Notes: generated by a model not told the origin, from the letters alone. A stretch of 64,000 nucleotides of DNA from Antennarius striatus (GCF_040054535.1 NC_090787.1:15783501-15847500), one strand, 5' to 3'; counted from the stretch's first letter, positions 44,001 to 58,671 are shown. Numbers and translations: made by a program.

Positions 44001-47000
44001 CCTACCTCATGGGTGAGAGAATGGGGGAGAAATTAGGGAAAAGGGCATTTCCACTTTTAGGAATGCAAGCACTGCGGATACGCTTTGAAGGTGATGATAA
44101 AGGAGAGTTCCATATGTGTTGAGCCTTTCCTTTATCTCACAGTTTAGCCAACTCCTGTCTCATATATATCATTATAGTTGTCTTCAAACCTGACTAAATC
44201 ATCTAAATGCCTACATTTGCATTTTACACTCCCTGACAGGCTAATCTCATATTGCACTGAGATCTGAAGGACTGATGTCCAACAGGACCTGAATGGGACT
44301 CTGCTGGAATATAACTCCACTTAGATGCATGAACAAAAACCATGGAAACTGGTCCGCCAGTGAGATCCCGTATTCTGTGACCTCCTGTCCACCACTTAAC
44401 AGAGGTTATAGATTAACAGTGAAAAGGCATTTCTTTTGTTTTCTTACCATCATTTGTGTGAGGTAGGGAGAGTCAATATAATACCATTTGACTTCAAGTG
44501 GGTATTTATGACTTCAGGCAAGTATCTTCATTTTACCTAAAGAAATTCTGTGACAATTGGACACATTTATAAAGAGTTATCAGTCCTCCAACCACGGGTC
44601 CAATCCTCCATGTAATCCTGTGTTTAGGAGAGAAATAGGCTAACATGCACCTTACAACGTATATGTTCTGGCTGTGTGAGACACAAGGAAAGTGGTGAGC
44701 ACATGCAGCCTTCACCCAGGAAGGCTGGGAGTGGAACCAAGTGGGGCGTCAGATCCACCAACGAACTGCTCAGCTGAATTTAAACCTAACTCTGAATAAA
44801 AAGATGGTCACACTGCAGCTTTGTATGTAAAAAATTATGTTTTTATACATATTATATAAAGTCACAAGAAATTCAAGCAACTTGTAACAAACAAATCTTT
44901 GCAATTTAAAGCAACTAAAGCCATTTTAATCCGTTTCAGCCATGTCAAAAAGCCCCAAACCTCCTAAATTAAAAATCATGTTGTTTTTTTTAAAATCAAC
45001 CAATAGACATGTGTGCTTTACCTGTGGAACATTAATTATATTTAAGTTACATAAACAATATTAAAGTATGAAAAGTCAGGAGGACATCTTTATTCTGCGA
45101 ATGAGAATGAGATCCCATCCAACATCAGCTGATGATGCATCCATTCACCAATACATGGAAAAGAATGAGATGCACTGTCAGCTGATGTATCCATTTGCAA
45201 CTAGCGGTGGTGTCCCCAAGCACGGCTCCTATCGCCTATCTTTTCGATTTCATTCTTACAAAAATATGGACAGAGCAATGGCTTGTATCTCAAAAAGCTT
45301 GTATGTCAAGCAGCTCGTATCTCAAGGTGCTCCTGTATAACTATGACTATATAAATAATTGACCTTAAAATATGATCATAGTCACGGAATTCTTTCCTGT
45401 TTTCTTGCACTTGGAAATTAAATTCTACATCCATGTGCTGTATATCATTTACAGGGGGAAAAAAAAAGAAAATCAAAAATCGGGGGAATATAAAAATATG
45501 CTTAATACCACATGCAAATGAAGATGAGAGAGAATGAAATTTGTGAAACAGAACAACAACAAAATTATTAAGGTAATGTGAAATTTAGAGACAGGAACAC
45601 TGTGCTTATCCTGCGGGAATAAACCTCCGGGAACTGAATAGAAAAGGTGGATTAAATTAAGCACACTGCCACTGAATAAAGGAGAGCCATCATCATGATG
45701 CACTGAGTGGAGGGACTGCTGACTGATTGGTATTTGCTTCAATGGGATCTGCTCTAAAGCTGCTCCCATAGGCACCGAAAAGACAGCGAATGCCTGAGTC
45801 ACAAACACACACGCACACACACACACACACATACACACACATACACGATAACTGAGGTAAAGAGAAAGGGTAATTTCCCGTCTTGCCCTGTCAGGAGGGA
45901 GATGACAGATCACATCAGTGGCCTGGACCAAAATGATTTCTTCTACCAACACCCAGATAGCCATCAAAACCTCCTCTCTGCATTATATTCATTCACAAAC
46001 ACGTCTCCACAGAGCACCACATTTTGTCTTTGTTATTACTGTTGATATTAAGTGCACATCAGCCATCATGTTTTTATTTCTATTTTTTTTCACCCTAACT
46101 CTATTCTGTGTGCAGAGCTGTAATAACTTTCCATTCATAAAAAAAAACAATAACACCTGAGAACACAAAGAAGCACGCATGTTTACTTAATTTTAAAACG
46201 ATCTTTTGTTGTTTTCCTACAGGCATATCAGTGAGCATCTCCACATTTAGCCTGGTTGCCATAGCGATTGAGCGCTACAGCGCAATCTGCAACCCCCTGA
46301 AGTCGCGGGTGTGGCAGACCCGATCTCACGCCTATCGGGTGATCGCTGCTACCTGGGTGCTGGCCTTCCTCATCATGATTCCATATCCAATCATCAGTGA
46401 CTTGGACTCTTTTCAGCGCCCCGACAACACCACCGCTCACCAGTGTCGCCACATGTGGCCCCTCGCAACAGCAGAGCAAACGTGGTGAGTGTTTCCTTTT
46501 GAGATCTTGAAGCAACTCTTTTGCGCTGCTTTGTGATTATGTATCAGTGTCGATGGACAACCAGAAAAAAAAATTCTCAGTCATTTGCTTGAAAGAGGTT
46601 ATCATCTTTATCTAACTAAGAGCACCAATCAACAGCAGCTATAAAGTCACGTAGTCACTTCAGTTCCCAACATCTGTCTAAAATATTGACACATAAGCTG
46701 ACACTAGATGACGGAGCTGTGTAAAACTACGCTAAGTCATTTTTCCTACCAGTTATCAGTATAATACCTCACATAAAGGTAATCTACTCCATCATGATTT
46801 ATAACCCAGTAAAGGTGTGTTTGTTACCTGTTAATAGATTGGTATGCTTGATTAAGATCAACTAAAATCAAACCAAACGCTAGAGTCTGTCTGACTCAAC
46901 TGCTCTTTGTCATCCTCTGCTATTTATAAAGAAAGAATAATAGATCTTCAGCCTTACTGACTCATACTGACTACTGAATTTCAACAACTTAGTGATGTAC

Positions 47001-50000
47001 TGGACGAGAAATATGTCACGCCCCGCAGGAAACATTCCTCTCAAATAATACTGCCATGTACAGTATGTACGATGAGATGAAAATAGAAGTCCGTCACAAC
47101 TCTCAAATGTGCACAAGTAGGTGAACAAATATCAGTCCCATAACGTTTTAAAGCTAGAGGGCACTCAGAGAGCACAAACACACACTTACCACACACACAA
47201 CTGTCATCAGATGTCATTTCCCCCCAAGAAATAAGGCATATAAAGAATCAGTGGCTCATATTGAAGACAAAGATATGTGTGTGCTTTAGAACCACACAGA
47301 AACACTAAACATGCAATATGATCTTTGCCGAAATTATCTCTGTTGACTTTAACTGGATGTATTTATTGTTGTATATTTGTCCTATTATAATCAGCATTTT
47401 TTCAGGAGGACTTTTTCCTCAAAATGATAATCCAGTTTGAGAAGATAAAACACTCTGGTGGTGCAATAAATTCATCTTGAGATATACAGTACACCAGCAC
47501 CTTTTTTGGCTCATGCATTAAAAGTAAATATCAGGGCAACCAAGTACACCACAGCACAGGAAAGCCAACTTTCTTGCTTACCGTCTAGACATTTTACTGT
47601 TGTATATCAAATAAACATATGTGAGGTGTCTGAGTATTTCTATTGACAATAAAAAATCTAATTTTCTTCTAAGTTTGGATATGGAGCATGGTCTAAAGTT
47701 TGTGGTGCTATGTAATTTAGGGTTTTGAGTAGATGCATCAATCTACACAGATTGCATTTTTGCAGGTAAGGGATCAGGTCATAATTATGAACCTCTACTT
47801 TAACAGTGGATGGGGTGCAGGTTGGTGATAACACAACATTAATTAGACAGTCAGACTGCAACATCCCACGACACCCGTGAATTCAACATTTTATCCTGAC
47901 CTACACATTTTTGTGCCTCTGGCTTCCTGAAAATGTTTCTTTTTGTTTTGTGATTATATCTCATCAGGTTTTAGCGATGTGTAACTATAAAGGTATACAG
48001 TGCGCTGTCGTTCCCCGCGGTTAAGGCGTTCCAAGAACCACACGTGATTAACGAATCCAGCGATAGGGCGAAGAAGTATTTATCTTATTATTTATGGTAA
48101 TTTAAAAGTTAATGAACCCTCCTCATACTAGTATTACACCACCTTCCATCTGTATTACCTTTTCTCACGCTCTGTTTAAAGCACTGTTGTGTCTCACGGA
48201 AGTCCGAGACTCACAGAACTTAGCAGACTTCTGGATGCCATCAGCCAATAGAATGCATGTATGGTATCACGTGACTGCCCACCAAAAATCAGCGATGAGT
48301 ACGAAAGTTGGAATTTGACCTTGACCTAGTCATCATCTCATTTTCATCTCCTTTGCTGCCCAAGAAATGTGCTTTGTCTTTCATATTTCTGCAACGGCAG
48401 TGAAGATATTTGGTGGACGAACGAATGGATGGACGAACACACAAACACTGACAATTACAATACTTCACCGCTTAGCGGGATGTAATGAAGAAAACATTAA
48501 TTATAGGACATACAGCAATCTTCCAGTTGCAGAAAGAAATGTGTCACATGACTTTATATTCCGTGCCGTAAAACATCACATCTTCTCAAGAAATCCAGAG
48601 TAGAAGAGGCTGAGCGACACTGAAATGTGATATTTCTTTGCTTTTTTGAAAACATATGAGATAATATTTCATCAACATGTGATTGTTATACTGACTGCTA
48701 ATGGTACCCGTCTGCTAATGAGAGAAATTAAAGTAACCACAATGGTCACTGAAATTAATTGAAACTTACAAAAGTACACTAGAAAAATAAATTGATGAAT
48801 AAAAATCAGATATTGCTGTCAAATTGTGGTTCTATAGAATAAATTTAAAATACCTGTTGACAGGCGCAGTAGTCTCATTAACATTATCTATCATGACTTT
48901 TGCTAGTTCCGAGTTATTTCAGTGACCATTGTGGGTCTTTTCCTTCATCAATGGAGGGGTACCAAGAATTTCATCTATGTGTGTATGCAATGGCTTCATG
49001 GACACTGTCCCGTATGTTTCTTTTTCAGGTATATTCTTCTTCTGCTGGTGCTGTTCGCAATCCCAGGGTTGGTGATGATTGTGGCTTATGGACTAATCTC
49101 CAGGGAACTTTATAGAGGCATCCACTTTGAGATGGGCCACAAAAAAGACACCGCTGGTGAGAAAATGCACACTGCATGTTAAAGCTTTGATTAATGACTA
49201 ATGGCCATGAATAAAAGCAACACCTGAAAAGTAAACAGGCACCCAGAAGCTTTTTTTGTGCTTTTTGAAAATGAGATTATCAAACATAGTTCTTGAAAAT
49301 AATTAGTCCCATTACACATTAACCAAGTGTATGCAAATGCATTAAGTTTACTCATATGATTGAAGGACCTCAAGCAATTGTTGAGTATTTCCATCAGACA
49401 TGTTTCAACATTTGAATATTTGATCTGCATTGAAAATACCTTATAAAACAGTATTTAATATTTCCATACTCAAACGTATTAAAGCAAATACAATTTTGAA
49501 ATTTTTTTGTACATTTTTGTGATTTGCTGAAGGTAAATTAGGTAAGGCTTTTCATTAGTAATGTTGGAGGTTGAAAAAAGAATTAATTTAAGTTGAAAAA
49601 AAGCTAGTCTAACCACTAATAATAAGACTTTATTTATACACCACATAATAAATACATCGCTGACCACAGGTTATACACCTTAAAACAGTAAGTAGAGACA
49701 TCTCGTTATCTGAAACAATATATAATTAGATAATACATCAAAAAAGGAAACACCTGAAAAGAGAAATGAGTTTTCCCTCTTCTGATTTTTTTTTTGTCAA
49801 AGGCCTTTTCAAATAAAATGAGTTGAAACCAAACTTTTAAAAAGACTTGTTAGTCATGTTCCTGTCATTGGTGGAATTGCTATTACACAACATTCCACGT
49901 CATAAAAAAGTGGTAACAAAATGGGTTTCAAAAATTAAAATATGATCTGATTTTTGTCTCACTTCAACAGGCCGGTTTTCAGCAGTAAAAAAATCTGGAC

Positions 50001-51723
50001 TGTTCTTTTTGTATCCATAGCACTGTGATTCATGTGTGTTATATTAACATTTAACTTTCCTAATTTGGGCATATATAAGTTTATGAACACGTCAGCATCC
50101 AGAATTTTTTATTGACTTTTTGATAGAGATTACATGACTGGATGGTGGAAACCACCAACCAGACTCTAACGGCTTCATTAATCATTTACATTTCACATCA
50201 TTTATCTGAATAATGAAAACTTTCAATTTTATTTGACATAATTTCTTTAGCACAGCAATAATTGTAATGTGTGCAGCTTAAGTGAAGCACAAGCCCTTGT
50301 GGGCATACACAGTGTGTCTGGATGATAGCATTAGGGTGTGTGTTTGCTTGGGCTCCATTAGGGGAGGGCATTGGCAGGCAGCCACAGGCCTGGACATCCC
50401 CATCTGTTCAGGGAGAGATGGCCTTAAAAATGAATGATGTAAAAGCAAACAAATAAAAACAGCAACAACAACAACAACAACAAAATTAAGGAATAAGCAC
50501 AAGAAAATTGTTAATATACCTCTTTGAAAATTTGTGATTTAATAATCCAGGCGTGGTTTAGAAAAAGACATAAAATGTCTATGCAGTTCCACTTCCTGTT
50601 TTTATTTGCCTGGTGTAGTACTCTAATTACTATACTCAATGTGAGTTGTAGTTTGTAGAATTAGATTTTATGAATAAATTGCTGTATCCCCAGAAGCTTG
50701 CTGGGGTTCAGCAAGAACTCCTCGTCCTTCATTTCATTAAGGTGAGTTTCTGGTCTTTAAGAGCTATGATTCACTCAAAACAAACCTTACAAATGGCTGC
50801 ATGCATTAGCGCAGAGCTGTGGCACAGTGCCTCATTTATTAATTCACTTTTTAAATGAACCGGCTGCAGCCAATTTTACTGATAAAATATTTATTAAAAT
50901 CCAGTTGTTGAAATATTAGTCAAAAAATAAGAAAAATGCTGCAATACAGGGGAATAAAAACCTTGTGCAACATCAGACAGGCATGAAAGTAAATTATCAA
51001 AAAGCACAAGTTGTTCCAAAAACAATAAACCACCTTCTCTACACATGAGAACTATTTTGTTCAACAGTTGGACTGGACTTTGAACGGCAAAGACAAGTAA
51101 AATAATGCAGGTTTTAAATCCATAAATAAGTCATTTATTATATGAGTCCCAAATTCCCTTTCTCTGTGCTCTCCCAAATAGATGTGAAGAATGGACTGAC
51201 CTCAACAGTATCTACTGGCAGCGATGATGGAGATGGTTGTTATGTTAATGTATCCCAGCGACCGCGATCGATGGAGATGTCCACCATGTCTTCATCCACC
51301 AGGGCGGCCAAGGTAGAAGGACCACGCAGTAACACATCCGAGGCTAAGCTGGAGGCCAAGAAGCGAGTTATCCGCATGCTGGTGGTCATTGTTGTCCTGT
51401 TCTTTCTGTGCTGGATGCCACTTTATTGTGCCAACACCTGGCGGGCGTTTGATGATGTCTCTGCCAAACAGGCCCTCTCTGGGAGACCTATCGCTTTTAT
51501 CCATTTGCTGTGCTATACATCTGCCTGCGTCAATCCAATTATTTACTGCTTCATGAACACACGTTTCCGCAAAGCTCTGCTTGCCACGTTCTCGTGCTGT
51601 GCTGCGCTTTGCCATCGCTGTCGTCATCATGGGCTTCGGGATAATGATGAGGATGCTATGGCAACGGGAGCATCTATGTCCAAGTTCAGCTATACCACCA
51701 TCAGCACCATGGGAACCTGCTAA
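37227..51723 (+). CDS. cckbr: Cholecystokinin/gastrin receptor, CCKBR-type GPCR
   Basis: Five exons, 37227-37380, 43761-44012, 46223-46484, 49029-49156 and 51182-51723, sum to 1338 nt, 445 residues (human CCKBR 447). The amino terminus has N-glycosylation sites (NET, NGS, NVT, NIS). Seven membrane helices follow: GNLLIIVVL in TM1, LAVSD in TM2, ERY after TM3, CWMPLY in TM6 and NPIIYC in TM7, plus a cysteine-rich palmitoylation-type segment (FSCCAALC). The end SYTTISTMG, the HMWP loop and ALSGRPIAFIHLL favour CCKBR over CCKAR; which teleost paralog cannot be told. It binds CCK/gastrin peptides and couples through Gq to calcium release. Introns of 6.4, 2.2, 2.5 and 2.0 kb carry repeats but no other gene that I can support. 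Confidence 0.93.
37966..38049. repeat. (TG)n microsatellite
   Basis: About 41 TG units with one TA interruption. Confidence 0.97.
42281..42316. repeat. Perfect 15-bp hairpin
   Basis: TTCTTTGTTGATTCA (42281-42295) pairs exactly with 42302-42316 across a six-base loop. The stem is too short for a usual microRNA precursor. Confidence 0.8.
43004..43108. repeat. 24-bp minisatellite, about four units
   Basis: Unit CATCAGTCTTCTGTGCATCG plus CATG. Three exact 24-base units from 43032 to 43103 are preceded by a 28-base variant. It ends about 650 bases before CCK receptor exon 2. Confidence 0.93.
45267..45338 (-). mobile_element. MITE end fragment
   Basis: The minus strand starts TACAGGAGCACCTTGAGATA and repeats GAGATAC-AGC motifs, typical of one end of a common fish MITE. 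The other end was not found. Confidence 0.4.
45805..45846. repeat. (CA)n microsatellite, imperfect
   Basis: CA units with G and T interruptions. Confidence 0.9.
47996..48110 (+). mobile_element. MITE-like end fragment
   Basis: TACAGTGCGCTG, CCCGCGGTTAAGGCGTTCCA and GATTAACGAATCCAGCGATA follow the order of a widespread animal DNA-transposon terminus. A possible partner end near 48465-48482 is weak. Confidence 0.4.
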
Positions 51724-51957
51724 GGCACTGATGGAATCATGATGCAGAAGAAACAGATTTTATGGCAGCACAGAAGCCTACATGCTTCGGCCAGTTTCAT
51801 GCTCATAGTGACTGATGGCGACAGAACATATTGTCATATGTAGTAAACCTCCATCAACAACTGTAAGAAAACATGCAGGGTTTAACAAAAATGCGCTACA
51901 TGTCAGAATTGGCCACCTGTTAAATGAATCACTAAGTTATTTGGCTGTCCCCCAACA

Positions 51958-51963
51958 AATAAA
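51958..51963 (+). terminator. Candidate CCK receptor poly(A) signal
   Basis: First AATAAA after the stop, about 235 bases downstream. Longer 3' UTR use is possible. Confidence 0.4.
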
Positions 51964-54900
51964 GAAAGAAAAAGTTCAGCAAACTTAACTATTATAATCA
52001 CTTTCAGCAATATTGTATGAGTTACTTTTATAAGCTCTTGTTAAATCACTATTAGCAACTGTTTACATACTATTATAGGAGAAAAATATCAAGTTTATCA
52101 TCATCCCTTTATTTGCCTGGAGCCACTGTGCTGCTGTAGTAAGGAATTAGCGAGCATTCTAGCTTCAATAGGTGTCCCTGCAACATAGTTGACATAGTTG
52201 ACCAACATTGTGTTGGTAATTTTTTGAATGTATTTAATAATAAGACGTTCTACATAGCCCCTTTAAGGAAGCAACACTTCAGATTGTAAATACCTCTACG
52301 GCTGAATTTAAAAAAAAAAGTGTATAGTTATTTCTCTCACAGTGAATGAAGATATGTTATTTGTTAGTAGAGCAGGACATTTGTACATTTGTACTGTGTT
52401 TGTGTGAGTAGTGAAGATAATAGGAGTATCCAGTGTCTGTATGATATATGTATAAGGGAATCGATATCATTGTCCATTGTGTAGCTAATTCATTTTCATT
52501 TCCTTAGATTTTTTTTATTGTCACTTGTTATACAGTATTTACGTGTTAATGTTAATGCAATTGCCTTCTGGACTAAGTGCCTGTGTCTAAATACTGTTTT
52601 ATTTATTGGTTTTGCTGTTTTAGGTTTTTGTTGTGTATGCTGCTAGTTTATGTTATGTTCTTGCAAATCAACATGAATGTGATATTTTGAATTGTAGTTG
52701 TTTGTCGTATTAGTACCTCGGGTTTGCAGATGTAGAATACTTCATGGAGAACAAACGGACAATATGCTTATTACTGGAAATATGCTTATTACTACCAGAA
52801 ACAAACATAAATCTTTGTACATGGTTAAAAATATAACGATGTGGGTCTTTACAGGGAAAGTACAACAAAAAAAAACATTATGATTTTATAGGGAAGATCA
52901 GAGGATTTAAAATATGCTATGGTTGCTACATTCCAGTCTTCATGTGTAGGTTTATTTAATGTTAATATATTATAACGATGTGATAAAACGTAATGTTACA
53001 ATATCCATACACAGTCATTGAGATTTTCACAGTGCACAAAGGGCAGCTTACACTTTTATTACTACTGTATCTTTTGTCGAGGCCAATTTACATTACATTT
53101 ACCACTCTGAAACCATTGGCCTTAATGGTAAAAGATCAGTTATGGTGCTGGACTACTCCCAAAACCACCTGAAATGTGTCCAAGTAAAGAGCAAGATTAC
53201 TTTTTGTCAATAATGAAGCATGTAACTGATTAATTAAGGGAGTATTTTGAGGTCTTTAACAAAGAGAGCTGTTGAAGCCCAGTAGTTAGTAGTGACCAGT
53301 AGTAGTTATCCAGGCACTCACTCTTACTCATGCTGCCACTGCTGACAGTGGCGGATAGTTTGTGTGGATCTATATGCTCAATGAAAGAGCCAGGGAACTG
53401 AAAGACAGATTAATTCATTAAACTTATTCAGAAAATAGTTCTGCTACAACCACGGTAATGAGAAATGTAATGGAATTCAACTAGGGGATGTAGACTTTGA
53501 GCACAGCGTGTAGTTTCACATGAACAAACTGGAAATATGAATCCACCAGCAAAATGATTTAACCATAATAAGACAAAATTGGGGTTATGCTAAAACAAAT
53601 GTCCAGATTTATAAACAAGCACTTATTTTTTATCAGTTGTAGCATTGCATACTACACTCCAAAAAATTATGCTTGCATTAAATTACATTCAACCCTTGTA
53701 ATAAATTTAACAAAAGTTAATAAAGTTAGAAGTAATAAACAATAATTATAGTAAATATTTTGGACATCATCTTTTGAGTGTATGTATTAAAGGCATTTAC
53801 TTCATACAATATGAGGTCAGTGTTTCCTTAACTGTGGTCAAAGTTGGGCTCACCTGCACGCTGATGGCAGCCAGGTTTTTAGAGGGTTCTGTTTGTCAGG
53901 CCTTATCATGCGTGGCTGGTTCCCCCCTGTTCATCCCCCACCAATCACATTACAACAGCAGCCCTGCCAAGCTGAACAGATGAGCATATTTCATCGACTG
54001 CTCCAAAACACAATGCTGTCAGTTTAGAAGCTAATAGATGCATGACCTGTCTTTGTGAGCACTTTTTGGAATATTCTAAGTCAGCCTGCAGCTTTTCCTG
54101 CTTATTGTGTTCAAAACTACCCTTGTCTTCACAGTATAAATCATAGATACTCATTACTGCTGGAGATTCAACAGCAAAACAGGGAATGTTGTCCTCTGAT
54201 TCCTCAGTATGTCAAAGAAAATCTAATAAATAACAATCATGTGAAGACACTAACAAAATGTAGTAATCGATAAATACCTACTATTCTCATTTCAATACTC
54301 TGAGACAATCTTACCTCCAATGTCCCTATTGTAGAGAAGGCAGAGTGACTGCTAGAATATCGATCCGTCCTTTCCATGCATGTGGAATGGCAGACAGATA
54401 GATGCAGTTCTCTTGCACCCCCTCCCCAAACAAAAAACAACAGGGCCATTTCCCACAAAGGGGTATATTATTCTCTCATGAATAGCAGCGATTTTTTTGT
54501 TGTTTGTTGTTTGAGAGCTATAAGAAGCTGATTCCTCTTCGCAGAATCCATTTTCAGTTCATCAATCCAGTCACCACCAACGCTTACACACAGAACTCCC
54601 CACCTTAAAATTTCTATTATACAAACCAATCACAAATCTGTCAGTAAGTAATTTCCTCCCTTCACAAAATTAATTACTGCCATGAAGATTAAAGGTCATT
54701 TTAAAATATCGACATAAACAATTATGAATCAGCGACTGCTTATGCACTGGTAAATGTCAGTGAGAATAAATGGGAGTTTCCTGTAACAGCCACCGTAACA
54801 TTACTGTTTCAAAATGTCTTTTAAATGCTTATGACATAGATTGTTCAGTCAGAAGGGGTCATGGAAGCATTCTTCAAAATCGCACCTGAAGTAAAATCAT

Positions 54901-55352
54901 CAATCAAAGAATTTGATCAGATTCATTTTTATTGCATTTGTCAATGGATCAAACTGCTAAAAGGGACATCTGGAGTGAGTTTTTACCAAATCCTGATGAT
55001 AATTATTGGTTCTCTCACACGGTATTTTGCATTCACTGATTTGCATTCACTGCAGCAAACAGAAAACAGAGGAGCATGGATTTATTTATTTATTTATTTT
55101 GCATAGAAAACACCTGTAGACTCAGGTCTCAGTGCAGGACAGTGGGCAGACATATAGTTGAAGTTAAAATGGAATCTAGTTGTGCAGGATTGTGAAGAGT
55201 CCAAAGCAAAACCACAAGATAATACTGGATGTAATTCAAACATATCTCTAATTGAATGTTAATGCTGATGCTTAAGTAGTTTTTGATAATATACTAGCCT
55301 TAAAAATGTTATGAGGTCATATATTCACTTTGTTTTCAGCTTAAGTTACTTA

Positions 55353-55380
55353 CCTAACCCCTAACCCTAACCTTAAACCC
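55353..55380. repeat. Short interstitial telomere-like tract
   Basis: CCTAACCCCTAACCCTAACC followed by a degenerate unit: three to four CCCTAA-type units. Confidence 0.75.
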
Positions 55381-57259
55381 AGAAAAGGCCAAAAATAAAC
55401 ACTTCAGATATGTTAGTAGGGTAGACGAGATCCAGACATGCCCAACATGCTAAATAATAAACTGGTCACTGATCTCCAGTTTCAAAAGGGGAATTCTACC
55501 CATGTAGCATCACTGGCATACCACACATAGCTCCACTGTCAAGTCCGTAATGATAAGCATTTAAAAGCAAATAACACTTTCACACCCTGACTAAAACTCT
55601 TCTGTATTAATGTATTTTTTTTACTGTTACTAACACTGAAAATAATTGTAAGCCAGTTTGGTTCAGGCACAAAAACATTCGGATAAGCTCAAGAGGTATT
55701 GGTCTCAAGTTGGGATTAATATATGCAGATAAAATATGTCTTGATGATAATGACCGTCTCACAGACATACCCCTTATTCAGAACTACATGCCAATATGCT
55801 TATGTAAATGTAAAATTAACAATTAGATTGTGCAAATAATGTTAAAAAAATACGTTTTAAATGGGCTTCTACCAGAAACCCATCAAACTGCTCAACAATC
55901 GCTACCAGACTCCATTCTCACATGAAGGTAATCAATCAGTCAAGACAATGAGTCGACCTTTACTGAGTGACAACTCCTCAGTCTTACACTGCCCCTGCTG
56001 CTGGTTAAACTACCCTCTCCTCCCCACAATCACAACACAAAGCTGTTCCTGGGGTTGTTGATTGATTTCACCTTCCGCCACCTCATTCTCCCTCTGTTCT
56101 AAGCCTATGATTACCATGCTTCATCATGACATCGCTCACACTTGCTGTTATGTATGCCAATATCTCAGTGATGTCTGGTTCTCGGGCTCTTTCTGAAGTA
56201 GCTTCAGTTGCAGACGTTTTTCCTCTGAATAGAAGAGTAATAGTTTAGTACAATAAATGGCGTTATATTGTTATCACTGACAAATGGAGCAGTTGTGCTC
56301 AGGGGTGCTGCGAGCGAATGATAAGGGTACCATCAGCAGGTGTTGCAGAGGAAGTCTTTGCAGTTAGAAGTTTGAACAGGGTCAAAATTGTTTGATGTGA
56401 ATAAAGCTGGTATTTGAGGTGCCAAATTGCCTGACAGGGAAGCGTAGGCACATTAATGAAAAATACACACAGCAGTGGCAAGAGGAAAGAAGGAAGTTCT
56501 AATAAATGACAAATAAAACGGATTGTCCAGCAGTTTCAGGTGTCCCTGTAAGCTGGCATTGTAGGTGGTCAGCATGATTAAGAGGGAATTTTAACAAATT
56601 CCTCATAGTAATCAATAAAATAAATTTTCCCCTGTTTCTTTCAGCAGGACAGAATAATTTTTGTGTGTCTCACACTATTCATTTTTTAACATCAGGGTTG
56701 TGAGATGACTGTGGTTTAAATAGCGTTTTGTTCAGATTAATGCCACCTTCAAAATTATGGTTGCAGTAATAAATATTGGCAAAGGGAACAATCAATATAT
56801 AACTGTTCGCTTGAAACTGATGGTGATCTCCCAATTTAAACTCTGCTCTTTTGTGTAACTACCTATCACAGCCTCCTTACGATGCAGAATGTGTCATCTT
56901 ACTTCCTCATCTGCCTCATTAGAATGACCCCAGCTACAAGAGGTCATTGCCAGTTTGAACACGTGTCACATGGAGCATGTTAAGAAAAAAATTCTTCATG
57001 GAAAACAAGTCCGAAGTCCTGATGGCAGATTAATTGCTGTTTGGCCTTTAATGACTCTCAACAGTTTGCCTCAAACTTTGCCTGTAGTAACTGTACTTAT
57101 ATGGTTATCTGACACAAAAACAGCTTCACTGTCCCTTAAAATAGGCAGAAAAAAATCCACAGTTTTAATGACTGTCTCAATCATCTTCATTGTTTGTCAC
57201 GTGCAACAGACTGGACAGCTGTTGTGCATATTCACGTCATGTTGCAGTGTGAGTTGTGT

Positions 57260-57322
57260 GTTAGATTAGATTAGATAGATCTTTATTAGTGCCACGGTGG
57301 GGAATTTTTTGTGATTGCGACC
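57260..57322 (-). mobile_element. LINE 3' end, severely truncated (L2/Rex1-like)
   Basis: The minus strand reads ATTCCCCACCGTGGCACTAA then TAAAGATCT and TCTAA repeats, the usual polyadenylation-like end of these elements. Confidence 0.65.
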
Positions 57323-58671
57323 GCGTGGAGGGGGGGGGTATACATACATGTGGTGTTCATGTGGCATGAATGCAGAAATAATATAGAGACACTTAATGCT
57401 GAAGATTAAAGATGGTGCTGTCTGAGAAATCTATGTGGTTAACATCTGGCCAGAATTTCATTAGTGTTGATGTTCAGTATCTCTGGGACTGATTTTGGAT
57501 TAGTGCAGCCATCTTGCTGGGAATTCCAGCATTAATGTCTACACAAGCTGTTTTTAACAGCATGCAAATGTAAACTGCACCTGCACCCATATTTGCCCAC
57601 TGAAATCAGGTGTAAAGAATATGAAACTATACTCTTTTTCCATGTTTGTTTTGTGATGTCCTTTGAATGCACTGCTTCAGTTGTGTGTCATGTTTCTAAG
57701 CATCTTGCTGAGGCTGAAGACTTATGTGGGCGAGCAGGAATGAATTAATAGAGAAGGATGCAAGGGCACAATTAGATCTACTTCAGCGGTCACAGTTGCC
57801 AGGCCACCATTGCCTTAAGTGTGTATCAAATGTACAGTATCTGTATGTCTGTGTGTGCCTGTGTCTGTGTCTGTATGTCCCTTGCTCTCTTTATACCCGT
57901 GTCAGTGTTGTTTGAGGCTAAATAAGGGCAGGAGATGAAAGCAATCACCAGAGTTGGTACTCCATCCATGAAACTCAAATATGGGTAATGGAACCACTCT
58001 GGCTTCTGACATATTGGAGATTGGCATCATCCAGATAAAAGAAAAGTTTATGGGACTATTGTCCTTTCTGAAACAGTGAAAAGTTAAATAAAACAATCTG
58101 TGGAAAACAGTTGACAAACTTTTCTTGGCTATTCTCTATTATTGATACATATTTTTTTGCTGCCATAACCTTTGTGATTTGTTGTAGTTTTCCGTTCTTG
58201 TTCTTGCTCTAGAAGGAGGAGGTTTCAGAGGTCTGCCTCCCTTATGACAGCGCAGATTCTTTGTTATTACAGCTAATATTCATTGGTTGTGACTTGGTTC
58301 TTTGTCACACAAGGATCATCTGAATGACATTTGTATATTCAGAGTATGGAAAGTGTGTACAGGAATTATATGTGTCAGAGAGGGAGATTTGTTATATGTG
58401 ATCTTTGACTATCCCGCTGTTAACTTGCTGCTTTTGCTCTCCTGTTTGATGTTATCTAATTGTAATAAAGTCTCCTTCAGATTAAACAAAATCTCAGTTA
58501 TGTGGTGCTATTCTTCAGTAATTTGTGTTTTTCTTTGTGTGTGTTGCTCATTATGAAATTGGAATATGAACATGCTGAAACTTGTTATCGAGTGGGTAAG
58601 CATTCTGAATGTTCTTCTTCTGTCTGACTAGATCTGCTGTATTTAAATCATGTCCTTTGAAACAACTGCTC

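Noticed and set aside
55861..55928. Possible short first exon (MGFYQKPIKLLNNRYQ) with a GT donor
   Set aside because: No downstream exon or family match; likely chance.
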